Part shown: piece by piece, positions 30,101-36,300 of the stretch | How the letters are laid out: each line of letters starts with the position of its first letter | Numbering within the stretch: position 1 is the stretch's first letter | Origin: Onchocerca volvulus | Taxonomy: Eukaryota > Nematoda > Chromadorea > Rhabditida > Onchocercidae | Direction: 5' to 3' | Assembly: GCA_000499405.2 (NCBI GenBank) | Contig: HG738136.1 | Coordinates: 979,274-1,043,273 of the forward strand | Length of the DNA stretch: 64,000 nucleotides | Made by a program: the position numbers and the translations under genes | The notes under the pieces: generated by a model | Seen by the model: only the letters and a program-made list of their open reading frames with translations | Databases searched by the model: none | What the model was told of the DNA's origin: nothing

Positions 30101-33100
30101 AAATTCTTGAAGGATTCGAAAGGAGAGAATTCCGATGGCTGAGATCAGTTCAGCTGCACTTCAATTTCGAAGACAATTCAATAGGACGAGCGACAGTTCA
30201 TAATGAGTCAGAAATCAAGTGGGTCGATAGTTGCACAGGGCAACAATATTGGAGAAGTGAAAGGTGAACGACAGTCACAAAAGGAAAGTATGATAATGTA
30301 GTGAGCATTTCGATGATTGATGATGTCCTTTATTACTTCATGAGTGTTGTTCATCTAATTTCTATTATTATCTGAGTACGATATTGCCTATAATATTGTA
30401 TAGAACCAACAAAGGCTAGCGCGAAAAATCAGGCGAAAAATCAGACAAAAATCAGACAGTACCTCAATTTTTTAACTTAGACCGTAAAATAGCTAAGGCC
30501 GTTATAGGTTTTTCGTGCTTTTTAACAAATTTCTGTAATTACTTATTGTTTTGCACTTCAGTCTTTTTCAAATATTGCAAGCCCATGATCGATAAGTGGA
30601 TGGCTAAGTAAATACCTAAGCACTTTTGCTGGCATAGTAATTGAATCAGCACCAAGTTTTGAAACCTTTACTTGTCGATACAGCAATCAACATAAGTCAT
30701 GTAACGACCAAGAGATGACCAATGGAGACCAGCGAAGACTATTTTTGATTGTATAATTTCGTTATCGCCTATTATATTAAGTAAGACTAATTAAGATTAT
30801 TGTCTATAATATCGTATAAGATCAATAAAGGCTATTATTAATAGCGGAGTTACAGCATCAAGAAGGTCTAATCCAAATTACAAACAAATTCCTCAACATT
30901 AACTGCTTGAATACAGTTTTGGAAAATATTGTTCAAATAAATATTGGTTCTTAGAAAATAAACAACAGCACATTGTTTGAAATCATGAATTTATGAATCG
31001 GAAATGGAAAGAATACTCTTTGCGAATAGGAGAAGCAATAGAGGATTCGCGTATTTTTCATCTTTTTTCGAAAAAAGTCCTATTATTATCTCCTGAATGT
31101 TTTGATTTCTCTAATGCCAGGAATTTTGTGAAGTGAATGATATGTGTTAGATTTGATAGAATTAGGAGAGTTTATTTAAAGGAAGAGTACTGTGTTTTCG
31201 CTTTTTCAGTTCTTTGAAAAAATAATTATTTAAGAGAATAAAAATTTTACACATAATATAAAAATTGAAAAATGAATTTTTAAATTTGAGAGTAATAGCA
31301 AATTTGAGAAGTTAATGTGTTAATATTATATTCGCAAATATATTGTATTATCTGAGAAATGGTTTTAATGAAGTTACAATATCACGACAAGAAAAATTTG
31401 AAACTATGAAGTTTATAAGATTAAAATTGTTCAGAAATTGATGTCTGAAAAGTGAATTTAAATGGAACTTGACTTGATAATGAATATTTATATTGTGACC
31501 AAAATGAAATGTTTAACTTATAAAACATAATATTTTAGGAACAAGGCTTGATTTGAATCTAAATTTTTTTTAATGATAAAAAATGATATTACTTAAATCA
31601 ACTTTAAAATGAAAAAATATAGATGTTACTATCTAATTGAAAATTTAAAAATTTTATTTTGTCATATTCAATTTATAGATGAAGATAAGTCGACAATGAT
31701 TATATGCGATATGTTCATCATCTGATATACTTCATCTGATATACCGCAAAACTTCAAATTACCAAGATTTCAAAGGTAAATAATAGAAATAGGAAAGATA
31801 AGTGCAAGAAATGAAAAATATCAGGCAAGAAAATTGGAACTGAAAAAATTAATTTCATTTAGGGCGGAAAAATTTTATCCAATAATGCGAAATTTTTGGA
31901 ATATTTGAAAAAATTTATTATTAATCAGAAGGACCAATTGAACTTTGCATATTAAGGAAAAGAGAGCGAAAAATGAAAGTTCAGATTTCAACGAGGAGAA
32001 AGAACAAATGAAAAAATTTCATTATCAGTTTTTAACCTTTTTTTTTTAAGCGTATAATCTTAAACTGTTTGTGGAGAAAATGCAAAAAAGCTTCAAATGA
32101 AAAATAAATGCTGGGAAATGCCCAGAAAATCAAAGTCAGAGATTACATATAGAAATTTGCATTTAAATTACAGCGAACTTAATGAATTTATTTTCGAATT
32201 AAATGAAAATTAAGCTTTAATTTTTTTTTTATTTCAAAAATTTGGAGTCAGAATACATTGATAACTGAGCAGTTAGAATTGTTGTATTGCTTTATGTCAG
32301 CCATTTTTTTTTTTAATTTGAAAACAAAGCATTAAGATTATTTATTTTGAATAATAATTTGCAAAGCAACATTTATTAAAGATAGCACAACAAGATGGAA
32401 AAGATTTATCAGTGATTAATTTAACTACGTTCTGTATATGAATGATATCGGTAAGTAATTATAATAGGATTTAATGCCAAAATTTTTTATCATTTTCGCC
32501 AAATTATAGAAGTAAAGACCGAGGAAATTTTAAAGAGTAGATTTTTTTCTACGCAAATTGATTTTAGAGTTGCTTAGGAAATATGCGGAATTTGTTCTTT
32601 TTTTTATTTCTGATATTTCTCGTTTTATATTTGATTTAGCAATCCGAAAATAATTGATAATGATAAGTGATTGAAATGATCAAATTGAGGAAAAAATGCA
32701 AAAGAAGATGATGAGGAATAGAAAAGCAGATTAAGGCAAGATAATGATGATAATAAAAACAAAGTCAAAAATGCAAATTTATGATTACAATTTTTAATTT
32801 GTTATAAGTGATAAAAACAGCAGAAAATTAACCCTTATATTTTTTAAAAAAAATTTACTAATTTTTCATCACATTTTTCTAAAATATGATAAAACTTTGC
32901 ATTTTTGCTTTTTTTTTTTAAAATAAATTTGCATTTTTGCTAAAAGTTTACAGTGATCATACCTGATGCTTTACATACCTGAAGAAAGTCGGCGATTGTT
33001 TTCTCTTTGAGTAATTCTTGTACGTGTGGCAAATTATGATGAAATTGAATATGTAAATCGAAGTCATGCGATAGTCGCGTAAATGTTTGACCCACTTTAT

Positions 33101-35232
33101 TAGGATCATCCGAATAGTATTGCAAGCCTTTCAGCATTATACTGCAATGTCGCAAAGAGAAATTCGTAAATTTTTTGATGGAAATTGAAAAACAAATCTT
33201 TCTTTCTACTTTTTTTTTTTACTAATAATATCCACAGAGATAAAAAATATCAAAAAATTAAAGATAATTATATTCATTCATACTCTTCTACAGTCGAAAG
33301 AGGCCTCTTTCCCTTTCATAATTTAAAAAATTGAACGGAAATAGCAATTCATTTCCGATAGAATAAACATACTTCGCATGGAAATTATGTAATTGCTTCA
33401 GATTCATCATCAATTCGTTCTTTTTCGCTTTCACTTCTTCCGGAATACCCGTATCATCCAATGCTTTCACATATATATCAACAACTGTTCGTAACTCATT
33501 AACAAATTCTTCCTCGGAACGTAGTAAGTCATGATAAACTTGACTGTAAAAATAAAATTGATATTCAATAGTGGAAACTTAATTTATATCATTAATTAGC
33601 GAAAATTTCATGTAAAATTGGAACAAAAACTAGATTTGCTAATATCAATGCATCTGCAACTCTATTGCCTTGCAGAAAGCATAAGTAATATTTGTCGTGA
33701 TTGTTATGCACATTCGGAAAACGTCAAAAAATTGCGACGTTTTCACGAATTTCCTAAACTTACTCTCTTTTCATAATTGCTTCTTGTTCTTCTGTTAAAT
33801 TTAAATCTCTATTGATCAATTCTCGAGTACTTTTGCGCTGTTTATAATATTCTGTTGGTGATTCGAAATATGATCCTGGTACCCAACCTGATTTTGGTGG
33901 ACGTGCCTGAAAGAAATTTTGGAAAATTAGATTAAAATTTTGTTTTTCAGTAAAATCAAATAAATATTGAGAAATTTTCTATTGGAATCATTACCAACCT
34001 TTGTTCTTATAAGCCATGAAGCGGCATTCTTTTTATCTAACACTTCAACAATTTGCCCTTGTTCCAGGGATATTGATTCTGTATCACCAGGTTCAGGAGT
34101 ATAATCTTGAGTTGCTATATACACTGGTAATGATCGGGTCTCCGAAACCTTCAATAAATAATAAATCAATATATTGAGGATTGAACACCAAAAAAAGGAA
34201 AAGAAAAAAACGATATTTCATTTTCCTTCCTTTTATTATTATTATTATTTTTTTGAATAATTGGGAATTTAGCATTTTGCAATATCCGAAATTTCGAAAT
34301 ATCAGAAAGCCATGCTAAAACTTTGAATCTAAAATGATATTTTTGAATGACAATACACTGATAATTTCGGATGATGAACTTCGACCAATATCACTGCTTC
34401 TTGAAGTAACCGATTCGGAACGATACGATGATCGTGATGTATGTGCTGCATAATTTACATCTTCTGTTGCTGTGTATTTTCTGAAAAATTGAGAATTTCC
34501 ATAATATACTGAATGAGAAGGATTGCATTGATTCTTTTCAGTAATATTTGATATTCAGAATAATAGAAGTTTTAGTTGTATTGTATGTAAAACGAGTTAA
34601 ACAAGTTTTATTGAGTTAAATTTCTTTTAAGATAAATTTTTCTCGATTAAGTCAATTTCGATCAAACTTCTTCTCTCTCTTATTTCTTATTTTTTTTGCA
34701 AACTTTCGTAAGCTTTTTTTTTTTTTTCAATTAAAAATTTAACTGAAAAGTTCAAGGCAAAACGCTTATAGCGAATATTTCTTACATGAAAGATTTAATG
34801 GCTAATTAGTATAATAGAAAAGCTTGATTCAATCTGTCACTTTTTTCATATTTTTCGAATGCAATAGACTTTCTTTTTTGCAACATATAATAAATCTTTC
34901 ATTAAATTTAGAATTGAAAGAAAACTGAAATAATGCAATTAATAAAATGTAGTTGAAATTTCCATTTTGAATAAATGATGATAGCTAATCAAATTCAAGC
35001 TAACACTTCATCAATCATGTCATAGCAATATTTTAATTATTGGAAATTTGATAATCAAATGATTTTACAATATATTAGCAATTCTGATTTCTATTACAGA
35101 ATTATCTAATGATTTGAATTAATTTCAATCTTCCTTTTTTTTTTTTTTTTTTCCTTAAACTTCAATTCTAAATTACCTGTACGAATTGTATTTACGCTGA
35201 TATTGACGTTGACGTCGGCTTGCTATATTCAT
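1..35232 (-). CDS. unc-89: unc-89 (obscurin-like giant M-line protein), 5' portion, 54 exons, incomplete at the 3' end
   Basis: This gene encodes the nematode member of the titin/obscurin family, which organises sarcomeric M-lines and carries RhoGEF signalling. I joined 54 exons between 35232 and 57. Every junction is GT-AG and keeps frame, giving 4,005 codons with no stop. Order: leader (residues 1-60), SH3 (about 64-125), DH (about 155-330), PH (about 345-455), linker, then 34 full and one partial Ig domains. Similarity to C. elegans UNC-89 is clear throughout, for example an N-terminus with ASRRQ, the SH3 motif LEQGQIVEVLDKKN, and Ig1 with QYGFRTLQESSAKMCLKVTG. The gene continues beyond base 1, so later Ig, Fn3 and kinase domains are outside. 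The start ATG (35232-35230) lies 15 nt after a possible spliced-leader acceptor. Identity is near certain; individual splice sites rest on phase and homology only. Confidence 0.95.
57..4025 (-). CDS. unc-89: unc-89 exons 45-54: Ig domains 30-35 (last one partial)
   Basis: Exons: 4025-3871, 3483-3262, 3009-2766, 2613-2523, 2344-2136, 1902-1761, 1414-1195, 952-742, 501-399, 165-57. Ig30 contains PPKFIELLKSCTVTENSEA and EYRCDAVNKHGAAWT; Ig31 EYRCIASNKYGDVWSDVT; Ig32 NYRCEATNNAGSISS. Ig33-35 switch to the shorter type with KTVKWYRG, KQIKWLKDG and KQVKWYKNG cores, as in the matching part of the C. elegans protein. Exon 54 ends inside Ig35 at base 57, followed by a donor (GTTAGT) and intron to the window edge, so the next exon is outside. 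Confidence 0.92.
4147..4371. repeat. Cluster of short tandem duplications in unc-89 intron 44
   Basis: AGGATTGATCGATAAGCT occurs near 4165 and 4263, TAAGCAAGATCTCATTGG near 4231 and 4295, and ATTAGCATTTAATCATTAAT twice in direct tandem at about 4318-4371. The 604-bp intron (4026-4629) follows the large duplicated Ig exon and shows nothing else. Confidence 0.75.
4630..7602 (-). CDS. unc-89: unc-89 exon 44: single 2,973-bp exon with Ig domains 20-29
   Basis: One uninterrupted exon encodes about 991 residues and ten Ig domains. The first starts AEAPQFTRHITSKEVSIGEK. Domains 22-26 are close relatives of each other (KPTPEV-W-KDGVP-NIDN and GVYSCKA or GTYSCKA cores). Domains 24, 25 and 26 occupy exactly adjacent 294-bp units: 6433-6140, 6139-5846 and 5845-5552. 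Ig27 ends PKYGFEK and Ig28 starts KPIFIEPLE, both landmarks shared with C. elegans. Ig29 (FIQPLNDVVTAVNSEAELSC ...) has no partner I can recall there. The acceptor follows TTTTCAG at 7605-7603 and the donor is at 4629-4628. Confidence 0.94.
8023..9661 (-). CDS. unc-89: unc-89 exons 39-43: acidic linker plus Ig domains 18-19
   Basis: Exons: 9661-9571, 9426-9270, 8937-8753, 8490-8348, 8185-8023. Exon 39 and the start of exon 40 encode an acidic, Ser-rich, Ig-free linker (YTSDMFSESQTESEAMADE, then an Asp/Glu-rich piece ending MQRTPTP). Ig18 includes KGVCCKWLKDGREIELIARI and DAGKYTVIVENVAG; Ig19 includes EPQPIISWF and DRGQYKCLAENIEG. The linker is conserved in C. elegans UNC-89 and interrupts the Ig array, so it may be a hinge or phosphorylated binding site (inference). 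Confidence 0.9.
9050..9125. repeat. Copy of an intronic repeat also present at 8530-8618
   Basis: The segment has GATGTGATTTTTGCG, CATGAAA, CTTGACTAA and AGCAAAAATTATAA in order. The segment at 8530-8618 has GACGTGACTTTTTGCG, TATGAAA, TCGACTAA and AGCAAAAATTATAA in the same order. One copy is in the intron before exon 41 and one in the intron after it, so they are a diverged duplication or two insertions of one element. Confidence 0.65.
9899..16359 (-). CDS. unc-89: unc-89 exons 25-38: Ig domains 8-17
   Basis: Exons: 16359-16200, 16039-15765, 15466-15286, 14954-14698, 14484-14304, 13983-13631, 13477-13266, 12954-12723, 12538-12367, 11932-11769, 11450-11182, 10997-10889, 10600-10460, 10105-9899. 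Ten I-set domains follow each other with short linkers. Characteristic pieces are TVKWFLNGKEL in Ig11, CTAYNKAGEVSTQG in Ig15, CEAINEYGKAVSEA in Ig16 and CKAENDAGEVSCTA in Ig17. Introns are mostly 200-450 bp and fall within rather than between domains, so exon and domain boundaries do not coincide. The order matches the C. elegans protein downstream of its KSP region. Confidence 0.9.
10642..10693. repeat. 18-bp tandem repeat, about three units, in unc-89 intron 36
   Basis: GCATTTTTTACGTGAAAA, then GCATTTTTTACGCGAAAA, then a diverged third unit beginning ACACTTTTTACGTGA. It produces an artificial repeated short open frame on the minus strand and has no coding meaning that I can see. Confidence 0.75.
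14050..14125 (-). pseudogene. Relic of an Ig-domain exon fragment inside unc-89 intron 29
   Basis: On the minus strand this reads NEIKFDETTGMKFIEIFKAK then LSD, clearly related to NEIGVKFDESTGKTSIKIFQ then AKLSD in exon 30 (about 13642-13718), roughly 410 bp away. The nucleotide match includes TATCAGATAATTTTGCTT. There is no usable acceptor before it or donor after it, so it looks like a decayed tandem copy of the 3' part of the Ig12 exon. Confidence 0.75.
16360..16936 (-). other. unc-89 intron 24: site where the C. elegans KSP-repeat region would lie
   Basis: A 577-bp AT-rich intron with stops in all frames separates Ig7 from Ig8. In C. elegans the corresponding place is filled by a long Lys-Ser-Pro repeat region. 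No KSP-type coding (AAR-TCN-CCN runs) can be seen on the minus strand here. Confidence 0.75.
16937..22228 (-). CDS. unc-89: unc-89 exons 13-24: Ig domains 1-7
   Basis: Exons: 22228-22096, 21862-21684, 20860-20772, 20406-20164, 19810-19730, 19511-19383, 19208-19023, 18582-18364, 18212-18022, 17845-17635, 17508-17118, 16986-16937. They encode seven I-set Ig domains of about 95 residues. Typical cores are visible, such as DTGRYTCMATNEYGQAS in Ig1 and DTGVYTVRIKNEYG in Ig2. Several domains lack one or both core cysteines, normal for intracellular I-set domains. Ig1 and Ig2 are the best conserved against C. elegans. Exon 24 is only 50 bp; it finishes Ig7 and ends VKEKQTK, where C. elegans instead continues into a long KSP-repeat region. 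Confidence 0.9.
18845..18915. repeat. 18-bp inverted repeat with direct-repeat surroundings in unc-89 intron 19
   Basis: Arms ATTGAAGCAATGACATAG (18845-18862) and CTACGTCATTGCTTCAAT (18898-18915) are reverse complements with one mismatch, separated by 35 bases. ACGTCAAT followed within a few bases by TTGAACTA occurs twice, just before and inside the loop. It could be the remnant of a small inverted-repeat transposon or a structured intronic element. Confidence 0.75.
21161..21193. repeat. Perfect 14-bp inverted repeat in unc-89 intron 14
   Basis: GATATATCTATGTT, a 5-base loop (AAGAC), then the exact reverse complement AACATAGATATATC. It would form a hairpin in the pre-mRNA of the 823-bp intron between Ig1 and Ig2. 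The rest of that intron (20861-21683) is AT-rich with no further feature. Confidence 0.8.
21952..22032. repeat. Imperfect 40-bp tandem duplication in unc-89 intron 13
   Basis: Two adjacent units share GATTCAGAATCC and CAAATGAAAT with a few substitutions (units about 21952-21991 and 21992-22032). No coding content. Confidence 0.75.
22544..22906 (-). CDS. unc-89: unc-89 exons 11-12: linker between PH and Ig1
   Basis: Exon 11 (22906-22805) encodes an acidic Ser/Thr-rich stretch (MEVDTISELDITMSDGRSEF), and exon 12 (22651-22544) encodes a basic proline-rich piece (GPPRKKIKSPPVISPTAS) followed by a Ser/Gly-rich stretch. Both match the C. elegans UNC-89 linker in order. KSPPVISP is a plausible proline-directed phosphorylation or SH3-ligand site (inference). 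Both exons start and end in phase 1, so either can be skipped without changing frame, which could allow isoforms. Confidence 0.88.
22907..24792 (-). other. Intron 10 of unc-89 (1.9 kb) with a possible internal promoter and first exon
   Basis: This intron is longer than its neighbours and compositionally uneven. The part at about 23330-23500 and 23760-24110 is less AT-rich, purine-rich on the plus strand, and contains a GCTGCT/GTTGCT trinucleotide tract at about 23768-23812. The rest is AT-rich. A coding-like piece with ATG and a consensus donor lies at 22970-23048 (separate entry). Long open frames at 23642-24148 on both strands overlap each other and are low-complexity, so I do not call them genes. 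Confidence 0.5.
22970..23048 (-). CDS. Candidate alternative first exon of an unc-89 isoform lacking SH3-DH-PH
   Basis: The minus strand has ATG at 23048 opening a frame that reads MVLRCLYIIELTDADDGG and then LELVDPSW, ending at a consensus donor (GGT|GTAAGTA) at 22970. Composition is much less AT-rich than the surrounding intron. No acceptor lies directly upstream, so it would be a first exon. It ends in phase 1. Joining to exon 11 gives an immediate TAG, but joining to exon 12 or 13 is in frame. Evidence is composition, start codon and donor only; it could be chance. Confidence 0.35.
24793..25469 (-). CDS. unc-89: unc-89 exons 9-10: PH domain
   Basis: Exon 9 (25469-25335) and exon 10 (24961-24793) encode most of the PH domain that follows the DH, about residues 345-455. 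Strand motifs are DSFLVWEGEQEPTERYVFLF, KLMFTDKN and YATIRLDKYTIRV, and the C-terminal helix has the conserved Trp in FARQAWLKDI. Exon 10 ends in phase 1 and joins exon 11 in frame. PH domains next to DH domains modulate exchange activity and membrane or protein docking. The intron at 24962-25334 contains a short copy of a dispersed repeat. Confidence 0.92.
25030..25140. repeat. Dispersed repeat copy in unc-89 intron 9
   Basis: Contains ACAACGTTTCAAGTTCTTCA, CCGATTAATTTGGAAATTTT, GATACAACGTTGCATTCGAT and a GTGTTTTTATACAGATAAGG end, matching the copies near 61.5-61.8 kb. Probably a fragment of a small non-autonomous element; no terminal repeats can be defined. Confidence 0.6.
26061..33543 (-). 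CDS. unc-89: unc-89 exons 5-8: DH (Rho guanine-nucleotide exchange) domain
   Basis: Exons 5 (33543-33373), 6 (33141-32979), 7 (26650-26555) and 8 (26225-26061) encode the DH domain, about residues 155-330. Visible family motifs are the first conserved helix HDLLRSEEEFVNELRTVV, then LQYYSDDPNKVGQTF, then VQYQNYFKEFVKYASRA, and the C-terminal helix ending DLNKLGRLYRH. In C. elegans this domain with its PH partner activates Rho. A 6.3-kb intron (26651-32978) splits the domain between exons 6 and 7 without loss of family sequence, so the exon set seems complete. Confidence 0.92.
29432..29471. repeat. 20-bp tandem pair in the large unc-89 intron
   Basis: CGTACGATCTCTGTGATATC followed directly by CGTACGATCTCTATGATATG. 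No coding content. Confidence 0.85.
30558..30739 (-). pseudogene. Transaldolase/fructose-6-phosphate aldolase-like fragment (probable bacterial-derived insertion)
   Basis: On the minus strand one frame reads KVSKLGADSITMPAKVLR followed by YLLSHPLIDHGLAIFEKD and a TGA where the family has Trp. This is the C-terminal signature of the bacterial TalC/FSA transaldolase family (G-A-D-x-x-T-x-P-x-K-V ... H-P-L-x-D-x-G-L-x-x-F-x-x-D-W). Just upstream another frame has VFAG, matching the VFAG strand that precedes it in the family, so a frameshift or internal deletion separates them. It sits in an intron without start or splice signals and is a relic. Wolbachia is the likely donor (inference). Confidence 0.7.
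33764..34148 (-). CDS. unc-89: unc-89 exons 3-4: SH3 domain
   Basis: Exon 3 (34148-33999) and exon 4 (33906-33764) encode an SH3 domain at about residues 64-125. The ALYDY-like strand is PVYIATQDYTPEPGD, the acidic RT-loop and n-Src part is LEQGQIVEVLDKKN, the conserved Trp is in ASWLIRTK, and the closing motif is SGWVPGSYFE (G-W-V-P plus Y). Exon 4 runs on into the start of the DH region (LTEEQEAIMKR). In obscurin-family proteins the SH3 binds other sarcomeric proteins. The reading frame seen past the exon 3 donor (33998 downward) is intron read-through. Confidence 0.93.
34357..35232 (-). CDS. unc-89: unc-89 exons 1-2: N-terminal basic/serine-rich leader
   Basis: Exon 1 (35232-35177) starts MNIASRRQRQYQRKYNSY, and exon 2 (34480-34357) adds a serine-rich stretch including AAHTSRSSYRSES and GRSSSSEIIS just before the SH3 domain. 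The leader is basic then Ser/Thr-rich, has no signal peptide or membrane segment, and fits a cytosolic sarcomere protein. C. elegans UNC-89 begins almost the same way. The intron between the two exons (34481-35176) is AT-rich and shows nothing else. Confidence 0.88.
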
Positions 35233-35246
35233 TTTAGCAAATAATA

Positions 35247-35256
35247 ACTAAATTGG
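35247..35256 (-). promoter_or_regulatory. Candidate spliced-leader (trans-splice) acceptor upstream of unc-89
   Basis: On the minus strand the sequence AATTTCCAATTTAG ends at 35248, 15 nt before the predicted unc-89 ATG, with no candidate upstream coding exon visible. In nematodes such an acceptor close to the start codon commonly receives an SL leader. A cis-spliced 5'UTR exon further upstream would look the same. Confidence 0.45.
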
Positions 35257-36300
35257 AAATTCAAAAATTTCAGTAATTGTTATCGAAAGATCCGATAGCT
35301 AATCAATTTGCAGTTGTTGATTTCTTTACAGGATTATTTGCAAAGTTCGTTGCCCAAATTTTGGAACAAAATTGGAACAGAAAAGAAATACATAGAATAG
35401 AACAGAGAAATAATTGGTATTGCTCGAAGGATCGAAATTGTCGAATTTTGTTGTTATTCAAACGACCTTTTGAGATTTCACTCTTATTACACCTCCTCCT
35501 TATAGATTATTCTTAAATTTTCCGTTAAAATCGGTGATGACTTTTCCTGATGACAAGAAAAAAAAAAGAAGAAAAAGTCCCAAATTATGCTAAACTTTAC
35601 GTTCGTCTTTTGTTTCAAAACAAAAATGATCGGAGGGAGAGAGGAAATTTTGGTCTTGATGGCAGCGAACCGAATGCGCCTGAAGTCAGGCTATAGTGTG
35701 ATTTCTAGGGATGTTGATTTTGAATTTAAGCTAGACAGGAATGAGAGATGAGGATGAAGTTAGGGTAGAAAATTTAGAAGAGAAAGAGAAAGTGGAGGTG
35801 GTGATGGAAGAAGTTGTTGAATATGTTCAAAAATTTTTGCTGTGATTTCGAGCAACGAAGATATTTGTTAAAAAGGCGGAAGACGAAGACGAAAAAGAAG
35901 TTTATTTATGATATAGTTTGAATAAATCATTATCTAATCATTATCATTTTCGCGGATTAAATATTAACTAAATATAGCTGTTCATATTTTGATTGTTATT
36001 GCTATTGTTATTGTTACTGATAAAGATGATAATAATAGATAGTGATAATAGTGATGAAGAAAGAGAGAGAGAGAAAGAATTGTTGTAATTTGTATTTTTT
36101 GAAAACTTTTTTTTTTTTTTGAAATTGTTCTCTTTTCCTTCTTCTATTTCTTCTATTCTTTTCTCTTCCGTTTTATTTTTCCTCAACTTCAACAACTATT
36201 AAGCTATATAGATATAGAATAGATGTTGAACATTATCGATAGTTTTGAAGAGATTTATTCATTTTCTGTTTTTCAAATCTTCTTCTGCATATCATCCTTT
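35257..36300 (-). promoter_or_regulatory. unc-89 5' flank, probable promoter region
   Basis: Upstream of the unc-89 start the sequence is less AT-rich around 35620-35870 (including ATGCGCCTGAAGTCAGGCTA) and pyrimidine-rich on the coding strand around 36050-36180, with a short GA/CT run near 36064. No TATA box can be assigned with confidence. The small open frames here, one on the plus strand at 35277-35516 and one on the minus strand at 35968-36195, are low-complexity or lack homology, so I call the stretch regulatory by position only. Confidence 0.4.

Larger units (their letters stand above)
26651..32978 (-). other. 6.3-kb intron of unc-89 inside the DH domain
   Basis: This is by far the largest intron in the window, flanked by a donor at CAG|GTATGT and an acceptor at TATTCAG. 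It is mostly AT-rich with short open frames that do not look coding. It contains a degraded transaldolase-like bacterial fragment (30558-30739), a less AT-rich patch (about 30060-30300), a 20-bp tandem pair at 29432-29471, and two related 35-40-bp sequences containing a TATAAT-(A/T)-TCGTATA-like core near 30385-30420 and 30800-30835. I see no complete gene in it. Confidence 0.7.
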
